From the NCBI GenBank assembly GCA_964249405.1, contig CAXUBX010000003.1:1-64000 (forward strand): a DNA stretch of 64,000 nt, written 5' to 3'. This document shows positions 15,701 through 26,936 of this stretch, piece after piece. The DNA is from CAXTPV01 sp964249405. Lineage in GTDB: Bacteria > Pseudomonadota > Alphaproteobacteria > Acetobacterales > Acetobacteraceae. Each line of letters opens with the position of its first letter. Position 1 is the first letter of the stretch. Under the pieces are notes generated by a model that saw only the letters and a program-made list of their open reading frames with translations, made no database searches and was not told the origin of the DNA. The translations under genes and the position numbers were made by a program.

Positions 15701-15937
15701 ACCCCGGACCGGAACAACGTGCTGCTGATCGCGATCAGCCTCGATCCCACGCAGGCCCACGAGAGCGCGGTGGACCTTCCGCTCTGGCGGTCTGGCCTGC
15801 CGGATCACGGGTCGCTGTCGCTGGACGACCTGCTGCTGGATCGCCGCTTCACGCTCACCGGCAAGTATCAGACCATCCGCCTCGCGCCTGAGCAGCCCTT
15901 CACGGTGTGGCGTCTCGCCGCTCCGGGCAACACCTGA
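12716..15937 (+). CDS. glgE: alpha-1,4-glucan:maltose-1-phosphate maltosyltransferase GlgE, long form
   Basis: GlgE extends linear alpha-1,4-glucan from maltose-1-phosphate. This protein has 1073 residues; the classical GlgE is about 660-700. The C-terminal two thirds carry the GlgE signature: ASWYEVFPRS, the PPIHPIGTTNRKGPNN segment, nucleophile Asp801 in RLFRVDNPHTKAF, acid/base Glu830 in VFLAEAF and Asp888 in NTPDINPFF. The first about 390 residues look like a second, degenerate GH13-like barrel: GIDGIRLRRL stands where a nucleophile motif would read GxRxD, so Asp is replaced by Arg. A carbohydrate-binding-type beta domain (about 430-560) links the two. The start ATG has GGAAGGGA ahead. 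It is the first gene of the glucan operon; treS-mak follows after 11 nt. Confidence 0.95.
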   Translation: MDTLQATRTRTGHSSHRPFRLREVGATAGGGSAKLRAALEQSVSLGFDGVLLPPVFHTENGLLADLSRCGSCYGLGSIAEGLATIAEARRGIECALVVDLPTDGLAANSPLHRAHRDIVADPDPRGLLDPRRTLDLGRAPVVAGERAVSGLADLVASLTRTLGSGGIDGIRLRRLSGLGGGAVAAIARAIRRERPDTLVIGDTAGMPWPELDAIEPGLLDHVVASSAWWNWSDDWFFSELDHLRRVASVLVPAISLARSGDGQMPQRFARDLGLAASLGGGWILPEAVAISDATEPLLRSMNALFGGEAASALASGAGIVHLNDVQGPVLATLRTPSADARHAPEAFLALLNRNVSAAASIDPSAVLPAVGGLFDRFEAVLPRDGEALVAGRVVTLAPGAFRLYRAQALASPPRPVLDAAAAREVAEKAPRLAIENPAPAVDGGRFPVKRRAGEVVSVEIDLIGDGHDKLAAAVQWRHVDAATWSESALTPLGNDRWRGAFPLETVGLHHYRVVAWRDAFATFRDELAKKHNAGVPVALELREGTELVERVLGARTAGPGARQVLDALRSAADQDATRLVLLSAETDEAMRRADPRPHLVSTAPIPVDAERTGAGFASWYEVFPRSLSDDAGRHGTFRDVERHLPRISAMGFDVLYFPPIHPIGTTNRKGPNNTLAPKEGDPGSPYAIGSAAGGHEALHPELGSFEDFAHLRETASAHGLELAIDFAIQCSPDHPWLRDHPDWFIWRPDGTIRYAENPPKKYQDIVNVDFYAPGAVPDLWMELAGVVLFWCEQGIRLFRVDNPHTKAFPFWEWMIGEVRRRFPDAVFLAEAFTRPKVMSRLAKVGFSQSYTYFTWRNEKAEIRAYLEELADGPMREYFRPHFFVNTPDINPFFLQTSGRPGFLIRAALAATLSGLWGVYNGFELCEGTPLGSGKEEYLDSEKFQLRKWDWDRPGNIVPEITRLNAIRRANPALQTHLGVTFLNASSDAVLWYEKATPDRNNVLLIAISLDPTQAHESAVDLPLWRSGLPDHGSLSLDDLLLDRRFTLTGKYQTIRLAPEQPFTVWRLAAPGNT

Positions 15938-15948
15938 ACTGGTAACCC

Positions 15949-18900
15949 ATGAGCATAACGACGACCACGACCGTCCCGCGCCATCCGATCAGCACGGACG
16001 ATCCGCTCTGGTACAAGGACGCGGTGATCTACCAGATCCATGTCAAGTCGTTCTTCGACGCCAACAACGACGGGATCGGCGACCTGGCGGGAATCCTGGC
16101 GAAGCTCGACTACATGGCCGAACTCGGCGTCACGGCGATCTGGATGCTGCCGTTCTACCCGTCGCCGCGCCGCGACGACGGCTACGACATCTCGGACTAC
16201 CGCAACGTCTCGGACGACTACGGCACGGTCGAGCAAGTCCGGGAATTCATCGCCCGGGCCCACGAACTCGGCCTCCGGGTGATCATCGAGCTCGTGATCA
16301 ACCATACCTCCGACCAGCATCCCTGGTTCCAACGCGCCCGCCGCGCCCCGAAAGGCTCTCCGGAGCGGGACTTCTACGTCTGGTCGGACACCGACGACAA
16401 ATACGACGAGACGCGGATCATCTTCATCGACACCGAGAAGTCGAACTGGGCATGGGACGAGGTCGCGGGAGCCTACTACTGGCACCGCTTCTACAGCCAT
16501 CAGCCGGACCTCAATTTCGACAATCCGGCGGTGCTCGACGAGGTCCTCTCGGTCATGCATTTCTGGACCGGGCTCGGCGTCGACGGGCTCCGGCTCGACG
16601 CCGTCCCCTACCTCGTCGAGCGCGACGGTACGACGAACGAGAACCTCCCCGAAACCCACGCGATCATCAAGAAGATCCGTGCGGAACTCGACATCTCCGC
16701 CCCCGGCGTCATGCTGCTCGCCGAGGCCAACATGTGGCCCGAGGACGTGCAATACTACTTCGGCGAGGGCGACGAGTGCCACATGGCATTCCATTTCCCG
16801 CTGATGCCGCGGATGTACATGGCGATCGCGCGCGAGGACCGCTTCCCGATCACCGACATCATGCGCCAGACACCGGAGATCCCGAAGAACTGCCAGTGGG
16901 CGATCTTCCTCCGCAACCATGACGAGCTGACGCTCGAGATGGTGACGTCGTCCGAACGCGACTACCTCTGGGAGACCTACGCCTCGGACAAGCGGGCGCG
17001 CATCAATCTCGGGATCAGGCGTCGGCTGGCGCCCCTGCTGCAGCGCGATCGTCGTCGGATCGAACTGATGAACGGGCTGCTGCTCTCGATGCCGGGCACG
17101 CCGGTGATCTATTACGGCGACGAGATCGGAATGGGTGACAACATCCATCTCGGCGACCGCGACGGGGTCCGTACGCCGATGCAGTGGTCGATCGACCGCA
17201 ACGGCGGGTTCTCGCGCGCCGATCCCGCGAGTCTCGTCCTGCCGCCGATCATGGACCCGATCTACGGCTACGCCGCCGTGAACGTGGAGGCGCAGACCGC
17301 CGACAGCCACTCCCTGCTGAACTGGATGCGCCGCATGCTGGTGGTGCGCCGGCGTCACATCGCGTTCGGCCGCGGCGCGCAACGCTTCCTCTATCCGTCC
17401 AATCGCAAGATCCTCGCCTATCTGCGCGAGTACGAATCGGAGGACACCCGCGAGACGATCCTCTGCGTATCGAACATCTCCCGCACCGCGCAGGCGGTCG
17501 AACTCGACCTTCACCAGTTCGAAGGCCGCGTGCCGGTGGACGTCGTCGGCGGCTCGACGTTCCCGGCGGTCGGCCAGCTGCCCTATCTGCTCACGCTCCC
17601 CCCCTACGCCTTCTACTGGTTCCTGCTCGCCGAACGGGAAGTGATGCCCGAGTGGCACGCGCCGGCGCCCGAGCCGCTGCCCGACCTGCAGACGCTGGTG
17701 GTCCGCGCCTCGGTCGGCGAGATCTTCGAGAACCGGCGGCAGCTGGAGACGCTCGAGACCGTGCTTCCCGAGTATCTCGGAAAGCGTCGGTGGTTCGGTT
17801 CGAAGGGCGAACCGATCTCGAGCGTGTCGTTCGCCTACGCCATGCCGCTCGATCGAAGGCGGAACAACCGCGTCGCGATCGCCGAGATCACCGCGCGGCT
17901 CGGTGACCGGTCCGAGAACTACGTGCTGCCGCTCGGCGCAGTCGCCGAGACGGTCAACGACCCGCTGGTCCATCTCCTGGCGCTGAGCCGGATCCGGCGG
18001 GTCGCACTGGTCGGCTTCCTCACCGACGGTTTCGCGTCCGACGACTTCACGCTGGCGACGCTGGAAGCCTTGCGTCGGGAGGACCGACTGGCGCTGCCGT
18101 CCGGCGGCGAGCTGCAGTTTCGGAAAGGCCCCACCTTCGACGCGCTGGAGATCCCCGACCAGCCCGCGATCCGGCGACTGTCCGCCGAGCAGTCCAACAG
18201 CTCGGAAATCATCGCCGATCTCCTGGTCCTGAAGATCGTCCGGAAGGTCCTCGCCGGCGTGCACCCGGAAGGCGAGATGACGCGCTACCTCACCGAGCGC
18301 GGCTTCGGCAACACGGCGCCGCTCTACGGCGACGTCGTTCGCGTGGACCCGTCCGGGGTTCCCCACACCGTGATGCTGCTGCAGGGCTTCGTCCGGAACC
18401 AGGGCGATGGCTGGGGCTGGACGCTCGACACGATCGCGCGCGTCACCGACGAACACGGACCGCAATCGCCCGAGGAGAACGCCAACATCGCCGCCGAGGC
18501 CTTCGACGGCTACGTGCCGTTCGTCGCCGCGGTCGGCCGGCGCCTGGCCGAGCTGCACGACATCCTGTCCTCGCCGTCCGACCAGCCCGAGTTCGCCCCG
18601 AGACACGCGAGCGAGGCGGACCGGCTGGCCTGGGCGGAGGGAGCGGTCGCACAGCTCGACGGTGCGGTGACCCAGCTGACGCGGCTGGTCGCCTCGCCGG
18701 ACGGGATCACCGACGAGGATCGCGAGACGGCGTCCTCGATCATCGCGCGCGCCGGCGCGATCGGCGATCTCGTCCGCACGCTCGCCAGGGGGGCGGAGAG
18801 CGCGCTGGCCACCCGGGTGCACGGTGACTTCCATCTCGGCCAGGTGCTGGTCACCGGATCGGACGCGACGCTGATCGATTTCGAGGGCGAGCCGGCCAAG

Positions 18901-19293
18901 ACGATGGACGAACGTCGGGCGCATTCCAGTCCGCTCCGGGACGTCGCCGGCATGCTCCGCTCGCTCGATTACGCGGCGGCCTCGGCGGACATGCGGGCGG
19001 AGGCGACCACGGCTCTCGGGATCGAGCGCAAGTCGCAGCTGCTGGCCGCGTTCCGGGAGATCTCGGTGGCCAGTTTCCGCGACGCCTACGATGCCATCCT
19101 GACCGGAAGCCGGAATCCGTGGGTGAGCCGGGAGGATTTCGGTTCCCTGCTCGACCTGTTCCTGATCGAGAAGGCTGCCTACGAGATCCGCTACGAGGCG
19201 AGCAACCGGCCGGCCTGGCTCGCCATTCCACTCCGTGGCCTCGCGTCGATCGTCGACCGGCTCATCCCCACTCCCGCTTCCGAGAAAGGCTGA
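15949..19293 (+). CDS. treS: trehalose synthase-maltokinase fusion (TreS-Mak)
   Basis: This 1114-residue bifunctional enzyme has two parts. Residues 1 to about 560 are GH13 trehalose synthase, which interconverts trehalose and maltose: nucleophile Asp217 in GVDGLRLDAVPYL, Glu259 in LLAEANMWPED and Asp325 in LRNHDEL. Residues about 590-1110 are maltokinase, which makes maltose-1-phosphate with ATP: the cap segment EYLGKRRWFGSKG, catalytic HGDFHLGQ (Asp960) and metal-binding LIDFEGEP (Asp977). The fusion feeds GlgE directly. Such fusions are known in several bacteria. It sits between glgE and glgB with gaps of 11 and 7 nt, so the operon is tightly coupled. The ribosome binding site is weak, which suggests translational coupling to glgE. 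Confidence 0.96.
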   Translation: MSITTTTTVPRHPISTDDPLWYKDAVIYQIHVKSFFDANNDGIGDLAGILAKLDYMAELGVTAIWMLPFYPSPRRDDGYDISDYRNVSDDYGTVEQVREFIARAHELGLRVIIELVINHTSDQHPWFQRARRAPKGSPERDFYVWSDTDDKYDETRIIFIDTEKSNWAWDEVAGAYYWHRFYSHQPDLNFDNPAVLDEVLSVMHFWTGLGVDGLRLDAVPYLVERDGTTNENLPETHAIIKKIRAELDISAPGVMLLAEANMWPEDVQYYFGEGDECHMAFHFPLMPRMYMAIAREDRFPITDIMRQTPEIPKNCQWAIFLRNHDELTLEMVTSSERDYLWETYASDKRARINLGIRRRLAPLLQRDRRRIELMNGLLLSMPGTPVIYYGDEIGMGDNIHLGDRDGVRTPMQWSIDRNGGFSRADPASLVLPPIMDPIYGYAAVNVEAQTADSHSLLNWMRRMLVVRRRHIAFGRGAQRFLYPSNRKILAYLREYESEDTRETILCVSNISRTAQAVELDLHQFEGRVPVDVVGGSTFPAVGQLPYLLTLPPYAFYWFLLAEREVMPEWHAPAPEPLPDLQTLVVRASVGEIFENRRQLETLETVLPEYLGKRRWFGSKGEPISSVSFAYAMPLDRRRNNRVAIAEITARLGDRSENYVLPLGAVAETVNDPLVHLLALSRIRRVALVGFLTDGFASDDFTLATLEALRREDRLALPSGGELQFRKGPTFDALEIPDQPAIRRLSAEQSNSSEIIADLLVLKIVRKVLAGVHPEGEMTRYLTERGFGNTAPLYGDVVRVDPSGVPHTVMLLQGFVRNQGDGWGWTLDTIARVTDEHGPQSPEENANIAAEAFDGYVPFVAAVGRRLAELHDILSSPSDQPEFAPRHASEADRLAWAEGAVAQLDGAVTQLTRLVASPDGITDEDRETASSIIARAGAIGDLVRTLARGAESALATRVHGDFHLGQVLVTGSDATLIDFEGEPAKTMDERRAHSSPLRDVAGMLRSLDYAAASADMRAEATTALGIERKSQLLAAFREISVASFRDAYDAILTGSRNPWVSREDFGSLLDLFLIEKAAYEIRYEASNRPAWLAIPLRGLASIVDRLIPTPASEKG

Positions 19294-19300
19294 ACCGTCC

Positions 19301-21517
<2,217 letters not shown>

Positions 21518-21526
21518 AGGATCCCG

Positions 21527-23542
21527 ATGACGGACGACGATCTGCGTGCGCTGGCCCAGGCGGCCGGGCTCTCCTCGGAATGGACGGATGCGTTCGGGGC
21601 GACCCAGCGTGTCGGTGCCGACACCCTCCGCCTGACGCTCGGCGCGCTCGGTCTCCCCTGCGACGGCGCGGACGCGATCCGCGAGAGCCGGGCGGCGCTC
21701 GGCCCACCCTCCGGACTGCCGCCGATGCTGACCGCGGACGAGGGATCCGCGCTCGTGGTGCCCGGCGGCGAAGCCGGCGCGAGCGCGCTCGTCCGGCTCG
21801 AGGACGGGACGCGCTTCGAGGGCCGGCTCGAGGCGGGACCGGACGGCGGCGCCGTGCTGACGCTTCCCGCCGGATCGGGCTACGGCACGATCGAGAGCGG
21901 CGGCGAGGAATGCATCCTGGCGGTCGCGCCATCGCGCTGCTTCACGCTGGCCGACGCTCTCACCCGCGCCGGGCGCCACCAGACGAGGGCCTGGGGTCTC
22001 GCGGCGCAGCTCTATTCCCTGCGTCGCACCGGCGACGGCGGTCTTGGTGACCTGGGAGCGCTCGCCATCCTGGCCCGGAACGCCGCGGCGATCGGCGCCG
22101 ACGCGCTCTCGATCAGTCCGGTCCATGCCCAGTTCTCCGCCGATCCGGACCGGTTCAGTCCCTACGCGCCGTCGTCGCGGGTGATGCGGAACGTGCTGCA
22201 TGCAGCGATCGACTTCGACGACCAGGAGGCGCGGACGCTGGAAGCGGCCGATCTCGTCGACTGGCCGAGTACGGGCCGTCTCCGGCTCACCGCACTCCGG
22301 CGCGAGTGGGAGCGGGCCGGTCGCAGCGATCCCGCGTTCGCCGCCTGGCGGGACGAGGTCGACGAGGGCATCGAGCTTCACGCCCGCTTCGAGGCGCTGC
22401 ACGCGCACCATTTCGATCACGGCCGAGGACCCTGGCATTGGCAGGACTGGCCGGAACCGTATCGCGACCACGCCTCGGCTGCCGTCGCCGGCTTCGCGCG
22501 CGAGCACGCCGAGGAGATCTCGTTCCACGCCTGGCTGCAGTTCCGGGTCGAGGCCGGACTGGATGCCGCGCAGAGCGAGGCTCGGCTCGCCGGGATGGCG
22601 GTCGGGATCGTGTCGGATCTCGCGGTCGGCGCCGATTCCGGCGGATCGCACTCGTGGAGCCGCCCCGCCGAGACGCTGCTCGGGCTCACGATCGGCGCGC
22701 CGCCCGACCTCCTCGCACGCGACGGTCAGAACTGGGGGATCACCGCGTTCTCGCCGCGCGGTCTCCGCGCGCACGGGTTCCGCGCCTTCGTCGAGATGGT
22801 CCGGGCCGCGCTGCGCAGCGCGGGGGGTGTGCGGATCGATCACGCCATGGGGCTCAACCGGCTCTGGGTCGTCCCGGAAGGTCACCCGGCCTCGTTCGGG
22901 ACCTATCTCGCGATGCCGGAGCGCGACCTGATCCGGCTGCTCCGCATCGAGAGCCGGCGGCACGAGGCGGTCGTGCTCGCGGAGGATCTCGGAACGGTGC
23001 CGGAAGGCTTCTCCGACCGTCTCCGGGGCGCCGGGATCGACGGGATGAGCGTGATGTGGTTCCAGCGCAACGAAGGCGGCGATTTCATCCGCCCCCCGGA
23101 CTGGCCTCGCCAGGCGTCGGCGATGACCAGCACGCATGATCTCCCGACCGTGTCGGGATGGTGGCGTGGGCGCGACATCGACTGGAACGAGAAGCTCGGC
23201 CGGCCGGTCGGTGACGCCCGGGCCGAGCGCAGCCGGGACCGGGCGTCGATCTGGGACGCCATGTGTCACGCCGGCGCGGCCGAGAGCAAACCGCCCGCCG
23301 AATGGGACGGTCACGCCGTCGCCGACGCCGCCTGCTCGTTCCTCGGACGATGCGCGTCCGAGCTCGTCATGCTGCCGCTCGAGGATGCGCTCGCGCTCGA
23401 CGAGGCGCCCAATCTTCCCGGAACCACCCACGAGCACCCGAACTGGCGACGCCGATTGCCCGGACGCGTCGACGAGCTCCTCGACCCGGACCATGTCGCC
23501 AACCGGCTGTCCGTGCTCGACAGGACGCGGCGGGGGTCATGA
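21527..23542 (+). CDS. malQ: 4-alpha-glucanotransferase (amylomaltase)
   Basis: This 671-residue GH77 enzyme transfers alpha-1,4-glucan segments between chains and releases glucose. Catalytic motifs are GGVRIDHAMGLNRLW (nucleophile Asp), LAEDLGTVPEGF (acid/base Glu) and STHDLPTVSGWW (stabilising Asp). An N-terminal domain of about 140 residues precedes the barrel, as in long MalQ forms. AAGGAT precedes the ATG. It is 9 nt after glgB, and its stop overlaps the otsA start (ATGA, 23539-23542). In this operon it would recycle short maltodextrins from GlgE polymer breakdown. Length and motifs are typical, with no sign of damage. Confidence 0.96.
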   Translation: MTDDDLRALAQAAGLSSEWTDAFGATQRVGADTLRLTLGALGLPCDGADAIRESRAALGPPSGLPPMLTADEGSALVVPGGEAGASALVRLEDGTRFEGRLEAGPDGGAVLTLPAGSGYGTIESGGEECILAVAPSRCFTLADALTRAGRHQTRAWGLAAQLYSLRRTGDGGLGDLGALAILARNAAAIGADALSISPVHAQFSADPDRFSPYAPSSRVMRNVLHAAIDFDDQEARTLEAADLVDWPSTGRLRLTALRREWERAGRSDPAFAAWRDEVDEGIELHARFEALHAHHFDHGRGPWHWQDWPEPYRDHASAAVAGFAREHAEEISFHAWLQFRVEAGLDAAQSEARLAGMAVGIVSDLAVGADSGGSHSWSRPAETLLGLTIGAPPDLLARDGQNWGITAFSPRGLRAHGFRAFVEMVRAALRSAGGVRIDHAMGLNRLWVVPEGHPASFGTYLAMPERDLIRLLRIESRRHEAVVLAEDLGTVPEGFSDRLRGAGIDGMSVMWFQRNEGGDFIRPPDWPRQASAMTSTHDLPTVSGWWRGRDIDWNEKLGRPVGDARAERSRDRASIWDAMCHAGAAESKPPAEWDGHAVADAACSFLGRCASELVMLPLEDALALDEAPNLPGTTHEHPNWRRRLPGRVDELLDPDHVANRLSVLDRTRRGS

Positions 23543-24963
23543 TGAACCGGCTGGTCGTGGTCTCGAACCGGGTTCCGTCGGACAGCGGTGCCAGGGCCGG
23601 CGGTCTCGCGGTCGCGCTCGAGGCGCTGATGGAGCAACGCGGCGGCCTGTGGTTCGGCTGGAGCGGCAACATCGCCGCCGACCGCGACACCCACCAGGTC
23701 CACATGCGGGAGCAGTCCGGCGTGCAGTTCGCGACGATCGATCTCTCCAACGAGGAACACGAGCGCTACTACACGGGCTTCTCGAACACCACGCTTTGGC
23801 CGCTGCTCCATTCTCTGCTCGAATACATGAGCTACGAGCGGCGGAACCTGCAGTCCTACCGGATGGTCAACGAGCGGATGGCGGACACGCTCTCGCCCCT
23901 GCTCCGCCCCACCGACATCGTCTGGGTGCATGACTACCATTTGATCCCGATGGCGGCCTCCCTCCGGCACGGCGGGTTCCGTGGCCCGATCGGCTTCTTC
24001 CTCCATGTCCCGTTCCCGTCGCCCGACATCCTCTGCTCGGTGCCGGAAGGCAGCGCGCTGGTGCGCGACCTGCTCGCCGCCGACCTGATCGGCTTCCAGA
24101 CGGTGAACGACCTCGAGAACTTCGTCGCCGCGGCGTCGCGCTTCGCCGGCGCGACCCGCCAGCCCGGCAACGGACTGCTCTGCGGGGGACGTCAGGTGCG
24201 GCTCGGCGCCTTTCCGGTCGAGATCGACGTCGACGAGTTCCGAGAGACGGCCGAGCGGAGCTGGCGTTCGCCCGAGAACGAGCGTCTCCGGCGGAGCCTG
24301 CAGGGCCAGACCCTGATCTTCGGGGCGGAACGGATGGATCCGACGAAGGGCCTGCCGCATCGGCTCGCCGGCTTTCGTCGTCTGCTCGAGACCCGTCCGG
24401 ACTGGCGCCGCCGCACCACGCTGCTGCAGATCGCGGCCGCGAGCCGGACCGAGGTCGACGCCTACCGGGCGCTCCGGGACGAGCTCGACCGTGTCTCGGG
24501 AGCGATCAACAGCGAGTGGAGCGAGGCGGACTGGACGCCGGTGCGCCTGCTCGCGCGCGGCGGGACGCGGGACGCGATCGCCGGAACCATGCGGGAAGCC
24601 CGCGTCGGGCTGGTGACGCCGCTTCGCGATGGCATGAACCTCGTCGCCAAGGAATACGTCGCCGCCCAGGATCCGCAGGACCCGGGCGTGCTGGTCCTGT
24701 CGCGCTTCGCCGGCGCGGCGCGACAGCTCGGGGCGGCGTTGCTGGTCAACCCCTACGATGCCGACGAGATGGCCGACGCGCTCGACACCGCGCTCCGGAT
24801 GTCACGGGTCGAACGGCAGGACCGCTGGAAGATGCTGTCGAAGGCGCTGGAAGGGACCTCCACGCTCGGCTGGGGACGGTCGTTCGTGACCGCGCTCTCG
24901 CGCTCCGTGTCGTCGGCACCGGCCGCACGGGTCCTGCATGCGGCGTCCTCCGGGGAAGCCTGA
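23539..24963 (+). CDS. otsA: alpha,alpha-trehalose-phosphate synthase OtsA
   Basis: This 474-residue GT20 enzyme makes trehalose-6-phosphate from UDP-glucose and glucose-6-phosphate. Motifs seen are VVSNRVP at the N terminus, GLWFGWSGN, WVHDYHL, LHVPFPSPDI, the GAERMDPTKGL segment of the donor site, and the C-terminal RDGMNLVAKEYVAAQ segment. Full length is standard. Two in-frame ATGs (23539, 23542) overlap the malQ stop, so translation is coupled. There is no OtsB phosphatase gene anywhere in the window and no OtsB domain fused to this protein. Trehalose formation therefore needs a phosphatase encoded elsewhere. The link to TreS in the same operon suggests the trehalose made is meant to feed maltose and GlgE, or that TreS drains it after stress. 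Confidence 0.96.
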   Translation: MMNRLVVVSNRVPSDSGARAGGLAVALEALMEQRGGLWFGWSGNIAADRDTHQVHMREQSGVQFATIDLSNEEHERYYTGFSNTTLWPLLHSLLEYMSYERRNLQSYRMVNERMADTLSPLLRPTDIVWVHDYHLIPMAASLRHGGFRGPIGFFLHVPFPSPDILCSVPEGSALVRDLLAADLIGFQTVNDLENFVAAASRFAGATRQPGNGLLCGGRQVRLGAFPVEIDVDEFRETAERSWRSPENERLRRSLQGQTLIFGAERMDPTKGLPHRLAGFRRLLETRPDWRRRTTLLQIAAASRTEVDAYRALRDELDRVSGAINSEWSEADWTPVRLLARGGTRDAIAGTMREARVGLVTPLRDGMNLVAKEYVAAQDPQDPGVLVLSRFAGAARQLGAALLVNPYDADEMADALDTALRMSRVERQDRWKMLSKALEGTSTLGWGRSFVTALSRSVSSAPAARVLHAASSGEA

Positions 24964-25080
24964 CGAGATCCCGGCCTCGATCGGTCGGGGCCCGACGGCG
25001 AGACGTCGGCGTCCGCCTCTCCCGATCGCCTGGACGACCCGGACCGTGACCGTCTCCTCCCCATGTTCGTCCTCATGGTG

Positions 25081-26901
25081 ATGACCCCGCTTCTCTCGCT
25101 CCAGGATATCGGCTTGGCGATCGGCAGCGCGAAGCTGCTCGACGGCGCGGCGCTGTCGGTCGGACCTGGCGAGCGGATCTGTCTCGTCGGCCGGAACGGG
25201 TGCGGCAAGTCGACCCTGCTCCGGATCGCCGTGGGCGAGGTCCCCGTCGACCGCGGCACGCGCTTCCTGCAGCCCGGAGCCACGATCCGCGTGCTTCCGC
25301 AGGAGCCGGATTTCGTCGGCCATGCCACCGTCCTCGACTACGTGCGGGCCGGCGCCGGCCCGGGAGATGACCCGCATCGGGCGACGGTGCTCCTCGACGA
25401 GCTCGGGCTCGCGTCGGGGCGGGAACCGGCCACGCTTTCGGGCGGCGAGGCGCGCCAGGCCGCCCTCGTCCGCGCGCTGGCGCCCTCGCCCGACATCCTC
25501 CTGCTCGACGAGCCGACGAACCATCTGGACCTGCCTTCGATCGAGTGGCTGGAGCGCACGCTCGCGGCCGAACGTGGGGGCATCGTGCTTATCAGCCACG
25601 ACCGGCGACTGCTCGAACGCGTGGGGCGGCACGTCGTGTGGCTCGACGGCGGCACGACGAGGCGGCTCGATCAGGGCTTCGCGCATTTCGAGGAGTGGCG
25701 CGACGGGATCATCGCCGCCGAGGAGGTCGAGCGGCACAAGCTCGGCCGGCAGATCGCACGCGAGGAGGACTGGCTCCGCTACGGCGTCACCGCGCGCCGC
25801 AAGCGGAACATGCGCCGCGTCGCCGAACTCGCGGGCCTCCGCCAGCGGCGGCGCGAGGCGGTGGCCCGGCCCGGCACCGCCACGATCGCGAGCGTCGACG
25901 CCGGCATGTCGGGTCGCCTGGTCGCGGTGGCCACCGGCGTCGGCCATGCCTGGCCCGCGATGAAGCCGACCGTTCGCGATCTCGACCTCCGGGTGTTGCG
26001 TGGAGACCGGCTCGGCATCGTCGGCCCGAACGGGGCCGGCAAGTCGACGCTGCTCGGCCTGCTCACCGGGGCGATCGAGCCGGATCAGGGGCGCATCGAG
26101 CTCGGCGCCTCGCTGGCGGTGGCGACGCTCGACCAGCTTCGCCTCGGCCTCGATCCCGACAGGACGCTCGCCGACACCCTGACCGGCGGGTCGGGCGACA
26201 CCGTGACCGTCGACGGCGAGCGACGTCACGTCGTCGGCGTGCTGAAGGACTTCCTGTTCAAGCCCGAACAGGCGCGCACCCCGGTCGGGCGGCTCTCGGG
26301 CGGCGAGCGCGGCCGGCTCGCACTGGCCGTCGCGCTTGTCCGGCCGTCGAACCTCCTCGTGCTCGACGAGCCGACCAACGATCTCGACCTGGAGACGCTC
26401 GACCTGCTGGTGGAACTCGTCGGCGCCTACCGGGGAACCGTCCTTGCCGTCAGCCACGATCGCGACTTCCTCGACCGGATCGCGACCTCGGTGCTGCTCG
26501 CCGAGGGCGACGGGCGCTGGATCGAGTACGCCGGCGGCTGGTCGGACATGCTGGCCCAACGCGGCGGGCGGCCGCCCTTCACGCCGCCCGGCGACCACGG
26601 CGCGCCGCAGGCCGCCCGCACCCCGGCGCGACCGCCCGACCGGGCCGCCGCCCGGAAGCTCTCCTTCAAGGACGCGCATCTGCTCGCGACGCTGCCCGGC
26701 CGGATCGAGGCGCTCGGCGCGGAGATCGAGAGGCTGCAACGCGCGCTCGCCGACCCAGACCTGTTCCGGACCGATCCCGCCCGCTTCGAGGCCGCCACCG
26801 GCGCGCTCACGCGGGCGACCGAAGGGCTCGCGGCGGCCGAGGAGGAGTGGCTCGATCTCGAGATCCGCCGCGAGGCGATCGAGACGACGCGGCGGGGCTG
26901 A
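25081..26901 (+). CDS. ABC-F family ATP-binding protein (Uup-like)
   Basis: This cytoplasmic protein of about 606 residues has two ABC domains and no membrane segments. Domain 1: Walker A GRNGCGKSTLL, signature LSGGEARQAAL, Walker B ILLLDEPTNHLDLP. Domain 2: GPNGAGKSTLLGLL, LSGGERGRLALAVAL, LVLDEPTNDLDLETL. The C terminus has a Uup-type coiled coil rich in Glu/Arg (about 520-600). ABC-F proteins act at the ribosome E site or, for Uup, affect transposon excision and ribosome function. Starts at 25063, 25075 and 25081 are in frame; 25081 gives the family-like MTPLLSLQDIGLAIG beginning, and none has a good ribosome binding site. It is 117 nt after otsA and probably has its own promoter. Confidence 0.9.
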   Translation: MTPLLSLQDIGLAIGSAKLLDGAALSVGPGERICLVGRNGCGKSTLLRIAVGEVPVDRGTRFLQPGATIRVLPQEPDFVGHATVLDYVRAGAGPGDDPHRATVLLDELGLASGREPATLSGGEARQAALVRALAPSPDILLLDEPTNHLDLPSIEWLERTLAAERGGIVLISHDRRLLERVGRHVVWLDGGTTRRLDQGFAHFEEWRDGIIAAEEVERHKLGRQIAREEDWLRYGVTARRKRNMRRVAELAGLRQRRREAVARPGTATIASVDAGMSGRLVAVATGVGHAWPAMKPTVRDLDLRVLRGDRLGIVGPNGAGKSTLLGLLTGAIEPDQGRIELGASLAVATLDQLRLGLDPDRTLADTLTGGSGDTVTVDGERRHVVGVLKDFLFKPEQARTPVGRLSGGERGRLALAVALVRPSNLLVLDEPTNDLDLETLDLLVELVGAYRGTVLAVSHDRDFLDRIATSVLLAEGDGRWIEYAGGWSDMLAQRGGRPPFTPPGDHGAPQAARTPARPPDRAAARKLSFKDAHLLATLPGRIEALGAEIERLQRALADPDLFRTDPARFEAATGALTRATEGLAAAEEEWLDLEIRREAIETTRRG

Positions 26902-26912
26902 CAGACGCTCGT

Positions 26913-26932
26913 CCGGCGGCATCACCCGCCGG
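26913..26932. terminator. GC hairpin between convergent genes
   Basis: CCGGCGG (26913-26919) pairs with CCGCCGG (26926-26932) around a 6-nt loop. It lies entirely in the 35-nt gap between the ABC-F gene (plus) and the antiporter gene (minus). No T-tract is present on either side, but the position fits a bidirectional terminator. Confidence 0.5.
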
Positions 26933-26936
26933 GGGA

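Noticed and set aside
25000..25062. A ribosome binding site and start at 25063 for the ABC-F gene
   Set aside because: No purine-rich site precedes 25063, and family members start near MTPLLSL at 25081.
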